A stretch of DNA of 64,000 bases from CAZCAC01 sp964496575. Its GTDB lineage: Bacteria; Planctomycetota; UBA1135; GCA-002686595. The notes beneath the pieces are model-generated. The model did not search any database, was not told the DNA's origin, and saw only the letters and a list, made by a program, of their open reading frames with translations. The DNA lies in the NCBI GenBank assembly GCA_964496575.1, contig CAZCAC010000033.1:1-64000 (forward strand), read 5' to 3'. Positions 7,619 to 16,361 of this stretch are shown in pieces. The first letter of the stretch is position 1; each line of letters begins with the position of its first letter. A program made the translations under genes and the position numbers.

Positions 7619-8074
7619 TCAGCCGGGGGTCTTCTCGAGCAGCGTCAGGTGCATCGGCTCGCCCTGGCACTCGAACCAGATCTCGCCCACCTGGTGGCTG
7701 CCGGGGACCGAGAGGAGGCTGTGCTCCCCCTCGGCGACCGCCGGCATCGAGACGTGGTGGTCCTCTCCGGGGGCCAGGCCCTTGACGTTGCCGGCGACCA
7801 TGTTGATCAGCTCACCCAGGGCATCGCGAATCAACGAGGGCTCGAGGTCCCCGGACTCCATGCCGAACATCCTGCAGGCCAGGGCGGTGGCCAGCTCGCG
7901 GGTGCAGCGCAGGGTCACGGCCCCGCTCCAGTCTCCGGTGATCTGGACGCAGCAGGCGAAATCGTCGGAGCTGGCGCTGGCCGACGACTTCGCCTCGGCC
8001 TCTGCCTCGAGCTCCAGCATCATCTGCCAGACGGACCTGACGATCTCCGTGATCGATTCTTCGGGGAAATCCAT
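7619..8074 (-). CDS. cheX: CheX-like CheY-P phosphatase
   Basis: 151 residues resembling the CheX/CheC/FliY fold. The phosphatase signature E-x-x-N is visible as GELINMVAGN (Glu88, Asn91, with Asn96 also conserved), in the single-motif form of CheX. It would dephosphorylate CheY-P and so end the chemotactic signal, replacing CheZ. It is the last gene of the minus-strand che operon, 9 bases after cheR. The N-terminal half contains an unusual Ala/Ser/Glu-rich insert at about residues 22-36. Confidence 0.8.
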   Translation of the reverse strand: MDFPEESITEIVRSVWQMMLELEAEAEAKSSASASSDDFACCVQITGDWSGAVTLRCTRELATALACRMFGMESGDLEPSLIRDALGELINMVAGNVKGLAPGEDHHVSMPAVAEGEHSLLSVPGSHQVGEIWFECQGEPMHLTLLEKTPG

Positions 8075-8083
8075 GATGATCTC

Positions 8084-8905
8084 TCAGCTAGCGGTCCTGT
8101 AGATCCAGGAGCTTCCCTGGCGAATGCGCTCGAACTCGTCATCGATGTTGATGGTGGTTTCCGATCCACCGAGGAACATGATGCCTCCTGGGCTGAGCTG
8201 GCGACGAATGCGGCCCATGATGTCTCGCTTGGTGTCCGCGTCGAAGTAGATCAGTACGTTGCGGATCATGACGATGTCCAGGTCCGGCATCGGTCCCCAG
8301 GGACCGGCGAGGTTTATCTCCCTGAGCGTCAGCATCTCCCGGAGCTCGGACTTGACCTGCCAGGTCGCCGCCTCCTTCTCGAAGTACTTGATCAGCAACT
8401 TGGCTGGCAATCCGCGGTTCACCTCAAGCTGGCTGTAGATGCCGTTCTTGGTGCGTTCGAGCATCAGCTTGGAGAGGTCGCTGGCGATGATCTGGATGTT
8501 CCAGGAGGCGAGCTCGGGGAAGTGTTCCTTCAGCACCATGGAGAGGCTGTAGGGCTCCTGACCGCTCGAGCTGGCCGCGCACCAGATGTTGATCTTCTTC
8601 TCCTTCGATCGGCGCTCGATGACATCGGGGAGGACGGCCTCCCGCAGGGTCTCGAACGGATGTCGATCCCGGAAGAACAACGTCTCGTTCGTGGTCATCG
8701 CCTCGACCACCTTCTCGGTAAGGGGGTCGAACTGGTTCTTGCGAATCCGTGCCGTGAGCTCGTCTATCGACTCGAGCCCTTCGACCTTCAGCAGGGGGGC
8801 CAACCTGGATTCGACCAGGTACTCCTTGCCCTCGTCGATCACGATCGCCGAGCGTTCGCGAACGAGTCTGCTGATGAATTCGAAGTCCTGCGGGGTGATT
8901 CCCAT
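8084..8905 (-). CDS. cheR: chemotaxis protein methyltransferase CheR
   Basis: 273 residues. The N-terminal helical CheR domain ends near the TTNETLFFRD phrase. The catalytic SAM-binding domain has WCAASSSGQEPYS, where the family usually has CAxCSxGEEPYS, and RNVLIYFD. It methylates Glu side chains of methyl-accepting chemotaxis receptors for adaptation. I chose the ATG at 8905 because the protein then starts at the expected MGITPQDFEFI; upstream sequence in frame is the 3' end of cheB read in another frame. It lies 10 bases after the cheB stop. Confidence 0.95.
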   Translation of the reverse strand: MGITPQDFEFISRLVRERSAIVIDEGKEYLVESRLAPLLKVEGLESIDELTARIRKNQFDPLTEKVVEAMTTNETLFFRDRHPFETLREAVLPDVIERRSKEKKINIWCAASSSGQEPYSLSMVLKEHFPELASWNIQIIASDLSKLMLERTKNGIYSQLEVNRGLPAKLLIKYFEKEAATWQVKSELREMLTLREINLAGPWGPMPDLDIVMIRNVLIYFDADTKRDIMGRIRRQLSPGGIMFLGGSETTINIDDEFERIRQGSSWIYRTAS

Positions 8906-8915
8906 TCGAGTTTCC

Positions 8916-10025
8916 TCAGCCGGCTTTCGCCTGCTTGGGTGTGTCGCCTGATTGCCCATGCCGGAGCCGGGCGTTGAGCTCGGAGGCGATTTCCTCCACG
9001 GGCAGGATCGCGTCAGCGAGCCCACGACGAGCGATCGCGCCGGGCATTCCCCAGACAACACTGGTTGCCTGGTCCTGCACGATCACCTCGCCTCCTCCTT
9101 CCTTGATGCACTTCGCGCCCTCCAGTCCGTCCCGGCCCATGCCGGTCAGGACCAGACCGAGAGCCCCTGATCCATAGATTGCAGCCACGCTGCGAAACAG
9201 CGGGTCGGCGGCGGGACGGCAGGAGTTCACGGGTGGCTCCTGGTCCAGTCGAATCTCGACCGATGCGCCGTTTCGGGCCAGGGTCATGTGGTGCTCGCCC
9301 GGTGCCACGTAGACCTGGCCGGGCTCGAGCGTATCGCCCGCCTCGGCGACTCTCACCGGCAGCGCCGAGCGCTGGGCCAGCCTCTCGACGAGCAGTTCGA
9401 TGAACGCCGACGACATGTGCTGGACCAGAACCACCGGGACCGGGGTCCGCGGATCCAGCCGGGGGAGGAGCTGCCTCAGCACCGCGGGCCCCCCGGTGGA
9501 GACCCCGACGGCCAGGACGTCGGGTCGCTCTCGCTCGGTCACCGGGGTGGGGAACGAGTCCCTCGAGCGTTCGAGGGCCGGTGCCTCCCGAAAGGCGGTG
9601 ACCCCCAGGGAGGGATCTCGATCGCAGAGGGCCCGTATCCTGGGCAGGAAATCCCCCTGCAGCGGCTCGATGGGGAGGCCACCCTCCGCGCTCTCGCACG
9701 GTTTGGTGACGAAGTCCGAAGCCCCCGCGGCGAGTGCCTCGAGAGTAGCCTCGGCTCCTCCCTCCGATGGAGTGCTGAACACGATCACGGGGAGCTCGGG
9801 CCACCTGGCGCGCAATCTCGCGAGCGTGTTCATCCCATCCTTCCGGGCCATCTCCAGATCCAGAGTGACCAGGTCGGGAGCCAGGCGTGCGATCTTGTCG
9901 ATGGCGCTGTTGGGACTCGCTGCGACACCGACGAGCTCGAAGTCCTCTTCCCTCTCCAGGACCGTGCGCAGCAGCTTCCTGCTGATCACGTCGTCATCGA
10001 CGATCAATATCCGCAGAGGGACCAT
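8916..10025 (-). CDS. cheB: chemotaxis protein-glutamate methylesterase/deamidase CheB
   Basis: 369 residues. The receiver domain (1-125) has the acidic cluster IVDDD and acceptor Asp56. The methylesterase domain has catalytic Ser176 (GVSTGG), His203 (QHMSS) and Asp299 (GMGRDG). It removes receptor methyl groups, opposing CheR; phosphorylation by CheA relieves inhibition by the receiver. The linker of about 60 residues is longer than the short linker of enteric CheB. It starts 3 bases after the cheY stop, so the two are probably coupled. Confidence 0.96.
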   Translation of the reverse strand: MVPLRILIVDDDVISRKLLRTVLEREEDFELVGVAASPNSAIDKIARLAPDLVTLDLEMARKDGMNTLARLRARWPELPVIVFSTPSEGGAEATLEALAAGASDFVTKPCESAEGGLPIEPLQGDFLPRIRALCDRDPSLGVTAFREAPALERSRDSFPTPVTERERPDVLAVGVSTGGPAVLRQLLPRLDPRTPVPVVLVQHMSSAFIELLVERLAQRSALPVRVAEAGDTLEPGQVYVAPGEHHMTLARNGASVEIRLDQEPPVNSCRPAADPLFRSVAAIYGSGALGLVLTGMGRDGLEGAKCIKEGGGEVIVQDQATSVVWGMPGAIARRGLADAILPVEEIASELNARLRHGQSGDTPKQAKAG

Positions 10026-10028
10026 GAT

Positions 10029-10400
10029 TCAGTCGAACGAGATCCCCAGCATGTTGAGCTTCTCCATGATGACGTCCTTGGTGAAGGGCTTCATCACGTA
10101 CTCGTCAGCACCGGCTTCGAGGGCCTTGGCGACCTGGACCATCTCGGTCTCGGTCGTCACCATCATCAGCTTGGTGCTGTTGTAGTCATCCAGGGCCCGG
10201 ACTGCCTGAACGAACTCGTAGCCGTTCATCTCAGGCATGTTCCAGTCGACCAGGGCAAGGGCGAGGTTCGAGACCTCTTTCATTCGTTCCAGGGCGACGA
10301 GGCCGTTCTCGGCCTCGAAAACGTCGAAACCGATCCCCGAGAGGATTCCCGAGAGGATCGTTCTCATCGCCTTGGAGTCGTCAACTACGAGTGCTTTCAT
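10029..10400 (-). CDS. cheY: chemotaxis response regulator CheY
   Basis: 123-residue single-domain receiver: acidic pair Asp7-Asp8 (VVDDSK), acceptor Asp52 (LVDWNMPEMNG), switch Thr (MVTTE) and Lys104 (VMKPFT). NMPEMNGYEF is the usual CheY phrase. It carries the signal from CheA to the motor or other effector. No flagellar or pilus genes are in view, so the effector is unknown. 157 bases separate it from cheW upstream. Confidence 0.95.
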   Translation of the reverse strand: MKALVVDDSKAMRTILSGILSGIGFDVFEAENGLVALERMKEVSNLALALVDWNMPEMNGYEFVQAVRALDDYNSTKLMMVTTETEMVQVAKALEAGADEYVMKPFTKDVIMEKLNMLGISFD

Positions 10401-10557
10401 GATTGATCGGGCGGCGCGATGTCGTTCGGCTGGACTGCGAACTGCGTCGGGTCGACGCGCCGGCTCGCAGCTCTGGTTTCGGTTTTGCCGTCTGCTGTTC
10501 TTGATCGGGACAGTAGGAGTAGTGGGTGTGACCCTACCTTGTCAGGGGCAGGTCCCT
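10401..10557. other. non-coding gap inside the che operon
   Basis: 157 bases between cheW and cheY. No gene is supportable. It could hold an internal promoter for cheY-cheB-cheR-cheX, but I see no clear -35/-10 pair. Confidence 0.4.
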
Positions 10558-11034
10558 TCAGGAGCGAGCCTCGGCCGGGGCCGCCTCGCTGGCGCTGATC
10601 GCCGTGACGGCGACCGGATCGAGGACGAGCATCAGCCGGCCATCGAGCTTGTGAATCCCCCGGACGCACTCTCGTGTCGTCTCGCTGATCGTCTCCGGCG
10701 GCGGCTCGAAGCTCTCTTCGTCGACCTCGATGACGTCACCGATCTCGTCGACGAGCAGGCTCACCGCACCGTCGCCGGTGCGGATGACCACATTCATCGG
10801 CAGCTTCTTCGCCTCACGCATGGGAAGCGAGAGCTGGCACCTCAGGTCGATGGCGGTGACGATCTGACCCCGCAGGTTGATCAACCCACGGACAGCCTCC
10901 TGAGCCAGCGGCACGGGAGTCATCTCCTGGAAGCGAATGACTTCCTGGACGCATTGGACATCCACTCCGAGGAGTAGATCCCCCAGGTGGAAGGTGCAGT
11001 ACTGCGTTCCTTGCTCCAACGTGGATTCTTTCAT
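10558..11034 (-). CDS. cheW: chemotaxis coupling protein CheW
   Basis: 158 residues, one CheW domain with the expected phrases GVDVQCVQEVIR, GLINLRGQIVTAIDLR and LLVDEIGDVIEV. It links CheA to chemoreceptors in the signalling array. I chose the ATG at 11034, 10 bases after the cheA stop, rather than the longer frame that overlaps cheA. The C-terminal helix runs slightly beyond the domain and is Ala/Glu-rich. Confidence 0.94.
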   Translation of the reverse strand: MKESTLEQGTQYCTFHLGDLLLGVDVQCVQEVIRFQEMTPVPLAQEAVRGLINLRGQIVTAIDLRCQLSLPMREAKKLPMNVVIRTGDGAVSLLVDEIGDVIEVDEESFEPPPETISETTRECVRGIHKLDGRLMLVLDPVAVTAISASEAAPAEARS

Positions 11035-11044
11035 GTCGTGCTCC

Positions 11045-13321
11045 TCAGGCCAGAGCGCTTTCAGTGAAGAGCTCGGGAATGACGCTGGCGATGACTCCGG
11101 GCGCATCCAGCAGGTCGGTGACGCGGCCGTCGATGACCGCGGCGCCCAGGAGCCCGGAGGAGGTCGAGTTCGAGCGCACGCTCAACTCCGCCTCCACGAT
11201 GTCGACGATCGCGCCGACGATCAGGCCGACGCTGCGTCCCTCGTGCTGGTAGACGACGACTTCCATGACCTGCTTCCCCTCGTCGTCGGCTTCGCCCGAG
11301 CAGAAGAAGGAGGAGAGGCGGACCAGAGGCATGATCTCACCCCGGTACTGGGTGACCTCCTTGCCACCGGCCTTCTCGATGCCCTCACTCTTGATCTCCT
11401 CCAGCCGGGCGACTGCCGAGAGAGGGATCGCCATACGGCGATCTTGTCCGCAGGTGAAGAGCAGGAGGGTCTGCGTGGTCGCTCCACTACCCACCCGGAC
11501 CTCCTCGTCCTCGTGAATGCTGACTCCGTCCGTCTGGCCCCGCTTGAGAACGCCGGATCGCTGGCTGATGCCCAGCACGTCGAGGATCAGGGCGATTCGG
11601 CCGTCGCCCATGATCGTCGCGCCGGCGTAGACATCCAGCTCCTTGAGCGTCTTGTCCAGCGGCTTGACGACGATCTCCTCGGTGTCGTTGATGTCGTCGA
11701 CGACCAACCCGAAGGCCTGGTCATCGGCTTGCAGGACCACCATGTTTACCGCGTTGTCCTCCTCCGTGTCTTCATCGTCGGAGGTGACTGGATCGAGGTT
11801 CAGCTGCTCGTTCAGGTAGACCAGCGGGAGGAGGTTGCCGCGCAGACGGTAGACCGGGGTCCCGTGGATGTACTCTATCCTGGAGCTCTTGCTCTCGCCG
11901 TCGAGGCGCACGAGCTCGAGCAGGTTGACCTGCGGGATGGCGAATCGCTCTCCACCCGAGGTGATGACCAGGGCCGGAATGATGGCCAGGGTGAGCGGGA
12001 TCTTGATGCGCAAGGACGTCCCCTCTCCCTCCTTGCTCTGCATGTCGACGGTACCACCGATCTTCTCGATGTTCGTCCGGACGACGTCCATGCCGACACC
12101 ACGTCCGGAGACGTTGGTGACCTTCTCGGCGGTCGAGAAGCCCGGCGCGAAGACCAGATTGGCCACCTCGTGCTCGGACATTCGCGCGGCCTGGTCCCGG
12201 GTGATGATCCCGCGCTCTATCGCCTTGTTCTTGACCCGTTCGGCCTTGATACCGCCGCCGTCGTCGATGATCTCGATGTTCACCTGCCCACCCTCGTGGA
12301 AGGCGCGCAGGATCAGGATTCCCTCCGGCGACTTGCCGTTGGCCACTCGCGTCTCGGGGTCCTCGATGCCGTGGTCCACCGAGTTGCGGACGATGTGGGT
12401 GAGCGGGTCCTTGATCGCCTCGAGGATCGTCTTGTCGAGGTCCGTGTCCTTGCCCTCCATCTCCAGGCGCATCTTCTTCCCGCACGACTTGGCGAGATCG
12501 CGGACAACCCGGGGCAGCTTGTTCCAGATCGTCCCGATCGGCTGCATCCGCGTCTTCATGACGCCTTCCTGCAGCTCGGTGGTGATCAGGTTCAGGCGCT
12601 GAGTGGTCGCGGAGAAGCCGGTGTCCTCGCTGACGTCGTGGAACTGGAGGATCTGGTTGCGTGCGAGGACCAGCTCTCCGACCAGCGTCATCAGCTTGTC
12701 CAGCTGTTCGACGTCGACCCGGAGCTTGCTGTCGGCGACGCTGCGCTGCTTGTGGTCCGCGCCGGTTGCCTCGCTCTGTTCCTGGACGGGTGTCGGCGCG
12801 ACCGGGGTCGACGCCTCGGGCGACGGTTCGGCCTCGGCGACCGGCTCGTCTGCCGGCTCGGCCTCCGGCTCGGTCTGGGGGGCGGGCTCGGGGGCGGGCT
12901 CGGGGGCGGTCCCGGCCGCGGATTCCACCGCTCCGTCCGACTCCAGGAGCCGGGTCAGCTGGGCGACCAGGTCGGAATAGTCCTGGCCACCGTCCTCGCC
13001 GGACTCCTCGATCTGGGACAGCATCTCCCGGACCGCATCGACCATGTGCAGGAGCGCGTCGGTGATCGCATCGGACAGGCTCATGGCGCCGTCGCGCAGC
13101 TTGCCGAGGAGGTTCTCCCCGACGTGCGTCACCGACTCGAGGGACGAGAAGCCGAGGAAGCCGCAGGTACCCTTGATGGTGTGAATGGTCCTGAAGATGC
13201 TCGCCAGGACCTCGGCGTCATCGGGTGTCTCCTCGAGTACCAGCAGATCGTTGTCGAGCCGATCGAGGTTCTCGTGACTCTCGATCAGGAACTCGCTGAC
13301 GACCTCGTTCATGTCGGACAT
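11045..13321 (-). CDS. cheA: chemotaxis histidine kinase CheA with two CheW-like domains
   Basis: 758 residues. The HPt domain has acceptor His47 (TIHTIKGT). An acidic Pro/Glu-rich linker (about 135-190) takes the place of the usual CheY-binding P2 domain. The dimerisation domain follows (LMTLVGELVLARNQ), then the kinase domain with HIVRNSVDHGIE, DDGGGI and GRGVGMDVV. Two consecutive CheW-like regulatory domains end the protein (starting at about 475 and 625). The double CheW tail is rarer than the single one and may let CheA seat two kinds of contacts in the array. First gene of the operon; no receptor (MCP) gene is in the window. Confidence 0.95.
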   Translation of the reverse strand: MSDMNEVVSEFLIESHENLDRLDNDLLVLEETPDDAEVLASIFRTIHTIKGTCGFLGFSSLESVTHVGENLLGKLRDGAMSLSDAITDALLHMVDAVREMLSQIEESGEDGGQDYSDLVAQLTRLLESDGAVESAAGTAPEPAPEPAPQTEPEAEPADEPVAEAEPSPEASTPVAPTPVQEQSEATGADHKQRSVADSKLRVDVEQLDKLMTLVGELVLARNQILQFHDVSEDTGFSATTQRLNLITTELQEGVMKTRMQPIGTIWNKLPRVVRDLAKSCGKKMRLEMEGKDTDLDKTILEAIKDPLTHIVRNSVDHGIEDPETRVANGKSPEGILILRAFHEGGQVNIEIIDDGGGIKAERVKNKAIERGIITRDQAARMSEHEVANLVFAPGFSTAEKVTNVSGRGVGMDVVRTNIEKIGGTVDMQSKEGEGTSLRIKIPLTLAIIPALVITSGGERFAIPQVNLLELVRLDGESKSSRIEYIHGTPVYRLRGNLLPLVYLNEQLNLDPVTSDDEDTEEDNAVNMVVLQADDQAFGLVVDDINDTEEIVVKPLDKTLKELDVYAGATIMGDGRIALILDVLGISQRSGVLKRGQTDGVSIHEDEEVRVGSGATTQTLLLFTCGQDRRMAIPLSAVARLEEIKSEGIEKAGGKEVTQYRGEIMPLVRLSSFFCSGEADDEGKQVMEVVVYQHEGRSVGLIVGAIVDIVEAELSVRSNSTSSGLLGAAVIDGRVTDLLDAPGVIASVIPELFTESALA

Positions 13322-13512
13322 GTCGAATCGCTCCTCGTCGCGCGGAGGGCCGGCTTCGGCGCGTGCCTGGCCGGAAGGGACGGTTCACCAGGCCCCAAGG
13401 GGGCATCGCCTCGTTCATCGACGACCCCCGGACCTTCCTTGAGGATGGCGATGGTGAACCCCCTCATTTGAAGGGCCTGACCCGAACATGGGAGAGAGGG
13501 GGCGCCACCACT

Positions 13513-13532
13513 CCACCGGGTGAGCCCGGTGG
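13513..13532 (-). terminator. hairpin after the SenB-like gene
   Basis: A perfect 8-bp stem (CCACCGGG / CCCGGTGG) with loop TGAG, 17 bases past the stop of the minus-strand glycosyltransferase gene and about 190 bases upstream of cheA. There is no T tract. The remaining sequence to cheA shows no gene. Confidence 0.4.
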
Positions 13533-13548
13533 CGTCGGCCGGCGACGC

Positions 13549-14499
13549 CTACAACGCCTCGAGGAGTGCGCGCAGATCGGCGGCCTCGCGACGGGGGGCC
13601 ACGCTGGGGCCCGCCGCCACGCTTCGCGCGCGCAGCGACGCCAGGAACGGAGCCTCCTCCTCGCAGCGTCGCAGCAGGTCGGCCAGGGCGCGCGCATCGC
13701 CGCGGGGGAAGAGCCCGGGATGATCGCTCCCCAGGAGTCCCACGGCGGCGGGGGTGTGGGTCGAGAGCACGCCGACTCCGCAGGCGACCGCCTCGGTCAC
13801 CACCGTCGGCCCGCCCTCGTCGACCGAGGTGACCGCGAGCAGGTGTGAGCGGGCGAGGGTCGCCAGCGTCTCGCCGTGCCGCTGCGCCCCGAGCCAGTGG
13901 AAGCGCGGATTCTCGAGCCGTTCCTCCTCCGCGGCCGCCCGGTACTCATCGTCGAGCGCTCGCCCGACGTGCAGCACCCTGACCCGCGAGTGCCCGGGCA
14001 GAAGACGCGCGGCGCGGGCGGTGAGCAGCGGGTCCTTGATCGGACGCAGGTGGGCGATGACGCAGACGTCGAAGTGCCGCTCGTCCGGCGGCTCCGGGTT
14101 CTGCGGAGGGCGCGCGGACTGGAGGATCACGTGGGTCTGCGGACGAAGCGACGGGGGGATGCGATCGAGCGCGCGGGGCTGCAGGACGACCAGGCGATCC
14201 GCGGTCGAGAGCGTCTCCACCCACTGATCCGGCTCATCGATCTCGCCGTAGAGGTCGGTCCCGGTCAGCACCAGGACGATCGGCCGCTCCGGCGCCTCGG
14301 CCCGCGAGCGGCGGATCGCCTCCGCGCTCTTGACCGCGTGCAGGGCGAAGAGCACGTCGCAATTCTCCTCGCCGCCGTACTGTCGCCGAACCCGGACCTC
14401 GTGCCCCTGTCCGCGCAGGAGCGCGGCGTAGCGCAGGCTGGTGATCCGATTCCCCGCCCGGAGGCCGCGGCGAGCGGGAGTGACGATCACGATGCGCAT
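13549..14499 (-). CDS. senB: SenB-like selenosugar synthase (GT4-type glycosyltransferase)
   Basis: 316 residues in a two-Rossmann GT-B fold. The phrases IVIVTPARRGLRAGNRIT, LTGTDLY, RLVVLQPRAL, AHLRPIKDP, VLHVGRALD and DEGGPTVVTEA match the family once called TIGR04348, whose characterised member SenB joins selenophosphate and a UDP-sugar to make a selenosugar in selenoneine biosynthesis. The partners senA and senC/selD are not adjacent here, so either they lie elsewhere or this member has another role. Family membership is fairly sure; the exact substrate is not. Confidence 0.72.
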   Translation of the reverse strand: MRIVIVTPARRGLRAGNRITSLRYAALLRGQGHEVRVRRQYGGEENCDVLFALHAVKSAEAIRRSRAEAPERPIVLVLTGTDLYGEIDEPDQWVETLSTADRLVVLQPRALDRIPPSLRPQTHVILQSARPPQNPEPPDERHFDVCVIAHLRPIKDPLLTARAARLLPGHSRVRVLHVGRALDDEYRAAAEEERLENPRFHWLGAQRHGETLATLARSHLLAVTSVDEGGPTVVTEAVACGVGVLSTHTPAAVGLLGSDHPGLFPRGDARALADLLRRCEEEAPFLASLRARSVAAGPSVAPRREAADLRALLEAL

Positions 14500-14557
14500 G
14501 ACGCCTACCCTAGCCCGGAGCGTTCACGAAGGCGAACCGCGAGGACCAGTCCCGGGA

Positions 14558-16165
14558 TCAGGCGCCCTTCACCGCGTTCGGGCGGCGTACATCGTCCTGG
14601 GTCCGCTGGCCGGTGAAACGAACCCAGGCGTGGAAGAGCTTGTGCTCGATGGGGAACGAGAAGTTGTTCGCGCCGAGCCTCCAGCCGGAGATCTTGCGCA
14701 TCAGGCTGCGGACGGCGCCGGAGCCCTCATTGGCGACGCCGTCGTAGAAGGTCGAGGTGGCGCAGTAACGCCGCCAGCGACGGACGACGTCGTCGGGAAT
14801 GCTCTTCGGGAGGTCGAACTTGTACTCGTACATCGACCCCCACTCCTCCAGCGTCCCCGGCGGCTGATAACCCTGCGAGACCGCCTTGCGGAAGTCCTCG
14901 GTCCCGGGGATCGCCCAGAAGGGGAAGACGTCGCTCGGCGAGTTGGGGAAGCGGTGCTTGATTCGCGCCGCGACGGTGATCGTCTCGTGCATCGAGTTGG
15001 CGGACTCCCCGGGGTACCCGATGATCCACGAGAGGCTGGTCTGGATGCCGCGACTGTTCAGGCGCCGCAGCGCGAGCTCGAGGTGGTTCTCGATGTCGAT
15101 CTTCTTCTTGATCTGCGAGAGCTGCTCCTCGCTGCCCGACTCCGCGCCGAGCGCCGCCATGTGGAAGCGCGACTCGGCCAGGCGGTCGAGCGATTCCTCC
15201 TTGTACCGCGCGACCGTCTCGATCTCGTAAGTTCCGCTCCACCAGAACGGCGAGCCGGCGTCGATCAGGTCCTGACAGAACTCGTTCGAGCGTTTCTCGT
15301 GAACGCCGAAGTTCGCGTCGTGGAAGCGCAGGACGTTGAACTTGAAGCGGTCGTGGCACTCCAGGATCCGCTCGGAGAGAACGTGCCCCGGGATCGCCTT
15401 CCAGCGCCGCCCGGTGACGTCGGGACTGCAGCAGAAGGTGCAGGGCTCGGGACAGCCGTAGCTCGAGTGGTAGCTGAAGCCGCGGTGCGGCGTACCCGGC
15501 TCCATGTCCCACGGGTCCGCGTACTTGTGCCGCAGCTTCCACTTGTTCGACCTCTCGTTCTGCAGCGCGGCGTAGCGCTCGTAGTCGATCAGGTGCCACG
15601 GCACGTCGGGGATCTCGTCGAATCCCTTCACCACGCGGTGCTCGGTCTTGATGTTCTCGCCGTCGCGACGAACCATCAACCCGGGGACCTCGGCCAGGTC
15701 CGTGCCGCTCTCGATCGCCGAGATCACGTCGCGGAAGGTGAACTCGCCCTGTCCCAGGCACACCGCGTCGGCGATGCCCTCCTCGAGGAAGCGCTCCGGC
15801 AGGACGCTGGGGAACCAGCCGCCCCAGATCATCGGCAGGTCGGGGAAGCGCTCGCGGATCGCTTTCGCCACGCGCGCGCCATGCGCGACCTGGAAGCCGA
15901 GGATGCAGGAGCTGCCGAAGAGCAGCGCGCCGTCGCACAGCTCCATCAGCTTGTCCAGGTAGTCGTCCTCGACCATCGAGTCGACGATCACGATCTCGTA
16001 GCCGTCCCGGTCGGGGAGGGTCGAGATCTGGAGCAACTCCAGCGGCAGCAGGTCGGCGCTGACACGTACCCCCGTCTCGGGATCTGCGCGCAGGGGGAGG
16101 AAGAGGACGATTCTTTTCTTGGGATCAGTCATGGGGGGCGGGGACAGGGCCGCGCCCTCAAACAT
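14558..16165 (-). CDS. B12-binding-type radical SAM protein
   Basis: About 535 residues. The N-terminal 190 residues resemble a cobalamin-binding Rossmann domain (GWFPSVLPERFLE, GEGEFTF-like GQGEFTFRDV) without an obvious DxHxxG cobalamin-ligand motif. The radical SAM core follows, with YGCPEPCTFC (C-x3-C-x2-C, binds the 4Fe-4S cluster) at about 235. I chose ATG 16165 because AGGAAG lies at ribosome-site distance before it; the ATG at 16132 has no such site. Related proteins act as methyltransferases, cyclases or in peptide/lipid modification. The substrate cannot be told from this context. Confidence 0.85.
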   Translation of the reverse strand: MFEGAALSPPPMTDPKKRIVLFLPLRADPETGVRVSADLLPLELLQISTLPDRDGYEIVIVDSMVEDDYLDKLMELCDGALLFGSSCILGFQVAHGARVAKAIRERFPDLPMIWGGWFPSVLPERFLEEGIADAVCLGQGEFTFRDVISAIESGTDLAEVPGLMVRRDGENIKTEHRVVKGFDEIPDVPWHLIDYERYAALQNERSNKWKLRHKYADPWDMEPGTPHRGFSYHSSYGCPEPCTFCCSPDVTGRRWKAIPGHVLSERILECHDRFKFNVLRFHDANFGVHEKRSNEFCQDLIDAGSPFWWSGTYEIETVARYKEESLDRLAESRFHMAALGAESGSEEQLSQIKKKIDIENHLELALRRLNSRGIQTSLSWIIGYPGESANSMHETITVAARIKHRFPNSPSDVFPFWAIPGTEDFRKAVSQGYQPPGTLEEWGSMYEYKFDLPKSIPDDVVRRWRRYCATSTFYDGVANEGSGAVRSLMRKISGWRLGANNFSFPIEHKLFHAWVRFTGQRTQDDVRRPNAVKGA

Positions 16166-16240
16166 CGGTCTTCCTGGGGCGGGGCTTGAATTCTGCCACA
16201 ACCCCCCTCAGGCGCAAGACCGGCCGCCCGAGCGATCGGC

Positions 16241-16361
16241 GCGGGCTGCGCCCGCAGGCTGAAGGGTCAGTTGACCGTTCGGATCACGATTCTCGAGGGC
16301 TGCAATGCCCTCCGACCCTGCTTTCTGCGCGCAACGCGCAGAAACCGACTCCGACTAGATC
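16241..16361 (-). repeat. dispersed 3'-end multi-hairpin repeat, copy B
   Basis: Second copy, in minus orientation. It begins at the TGA of the beta-helix protein gene (16362-16360) and runs toward lower coordinates. The 10-bp hairpin with TTTCTGCGCG arms is at 16322-16344 (loop TTG on the minus strand), followed by GGAGGGCATTGCAGC, a GGTCAACTGACC palindrome and a GCGGGC/GCCCGC hairpin at 16241-16255. As in copy A, it follows a stop codon in the direction of transcription. Confidence 0.75.

Noticed and set aside
12830..12920. short tandem GGGGGCGGGCTCG-type repeat
   Set aside because: It only encodes the Pro/Glu/Ala linker of CheA; low-complexity coding sequence.
10937..13471. 844-codon open frame on the plus strand opposite cheA and cheW
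   Set aside because: It is the antisense shadow of two unmistakable genes in high-GC sequence; no domain, start site or ribosome site.
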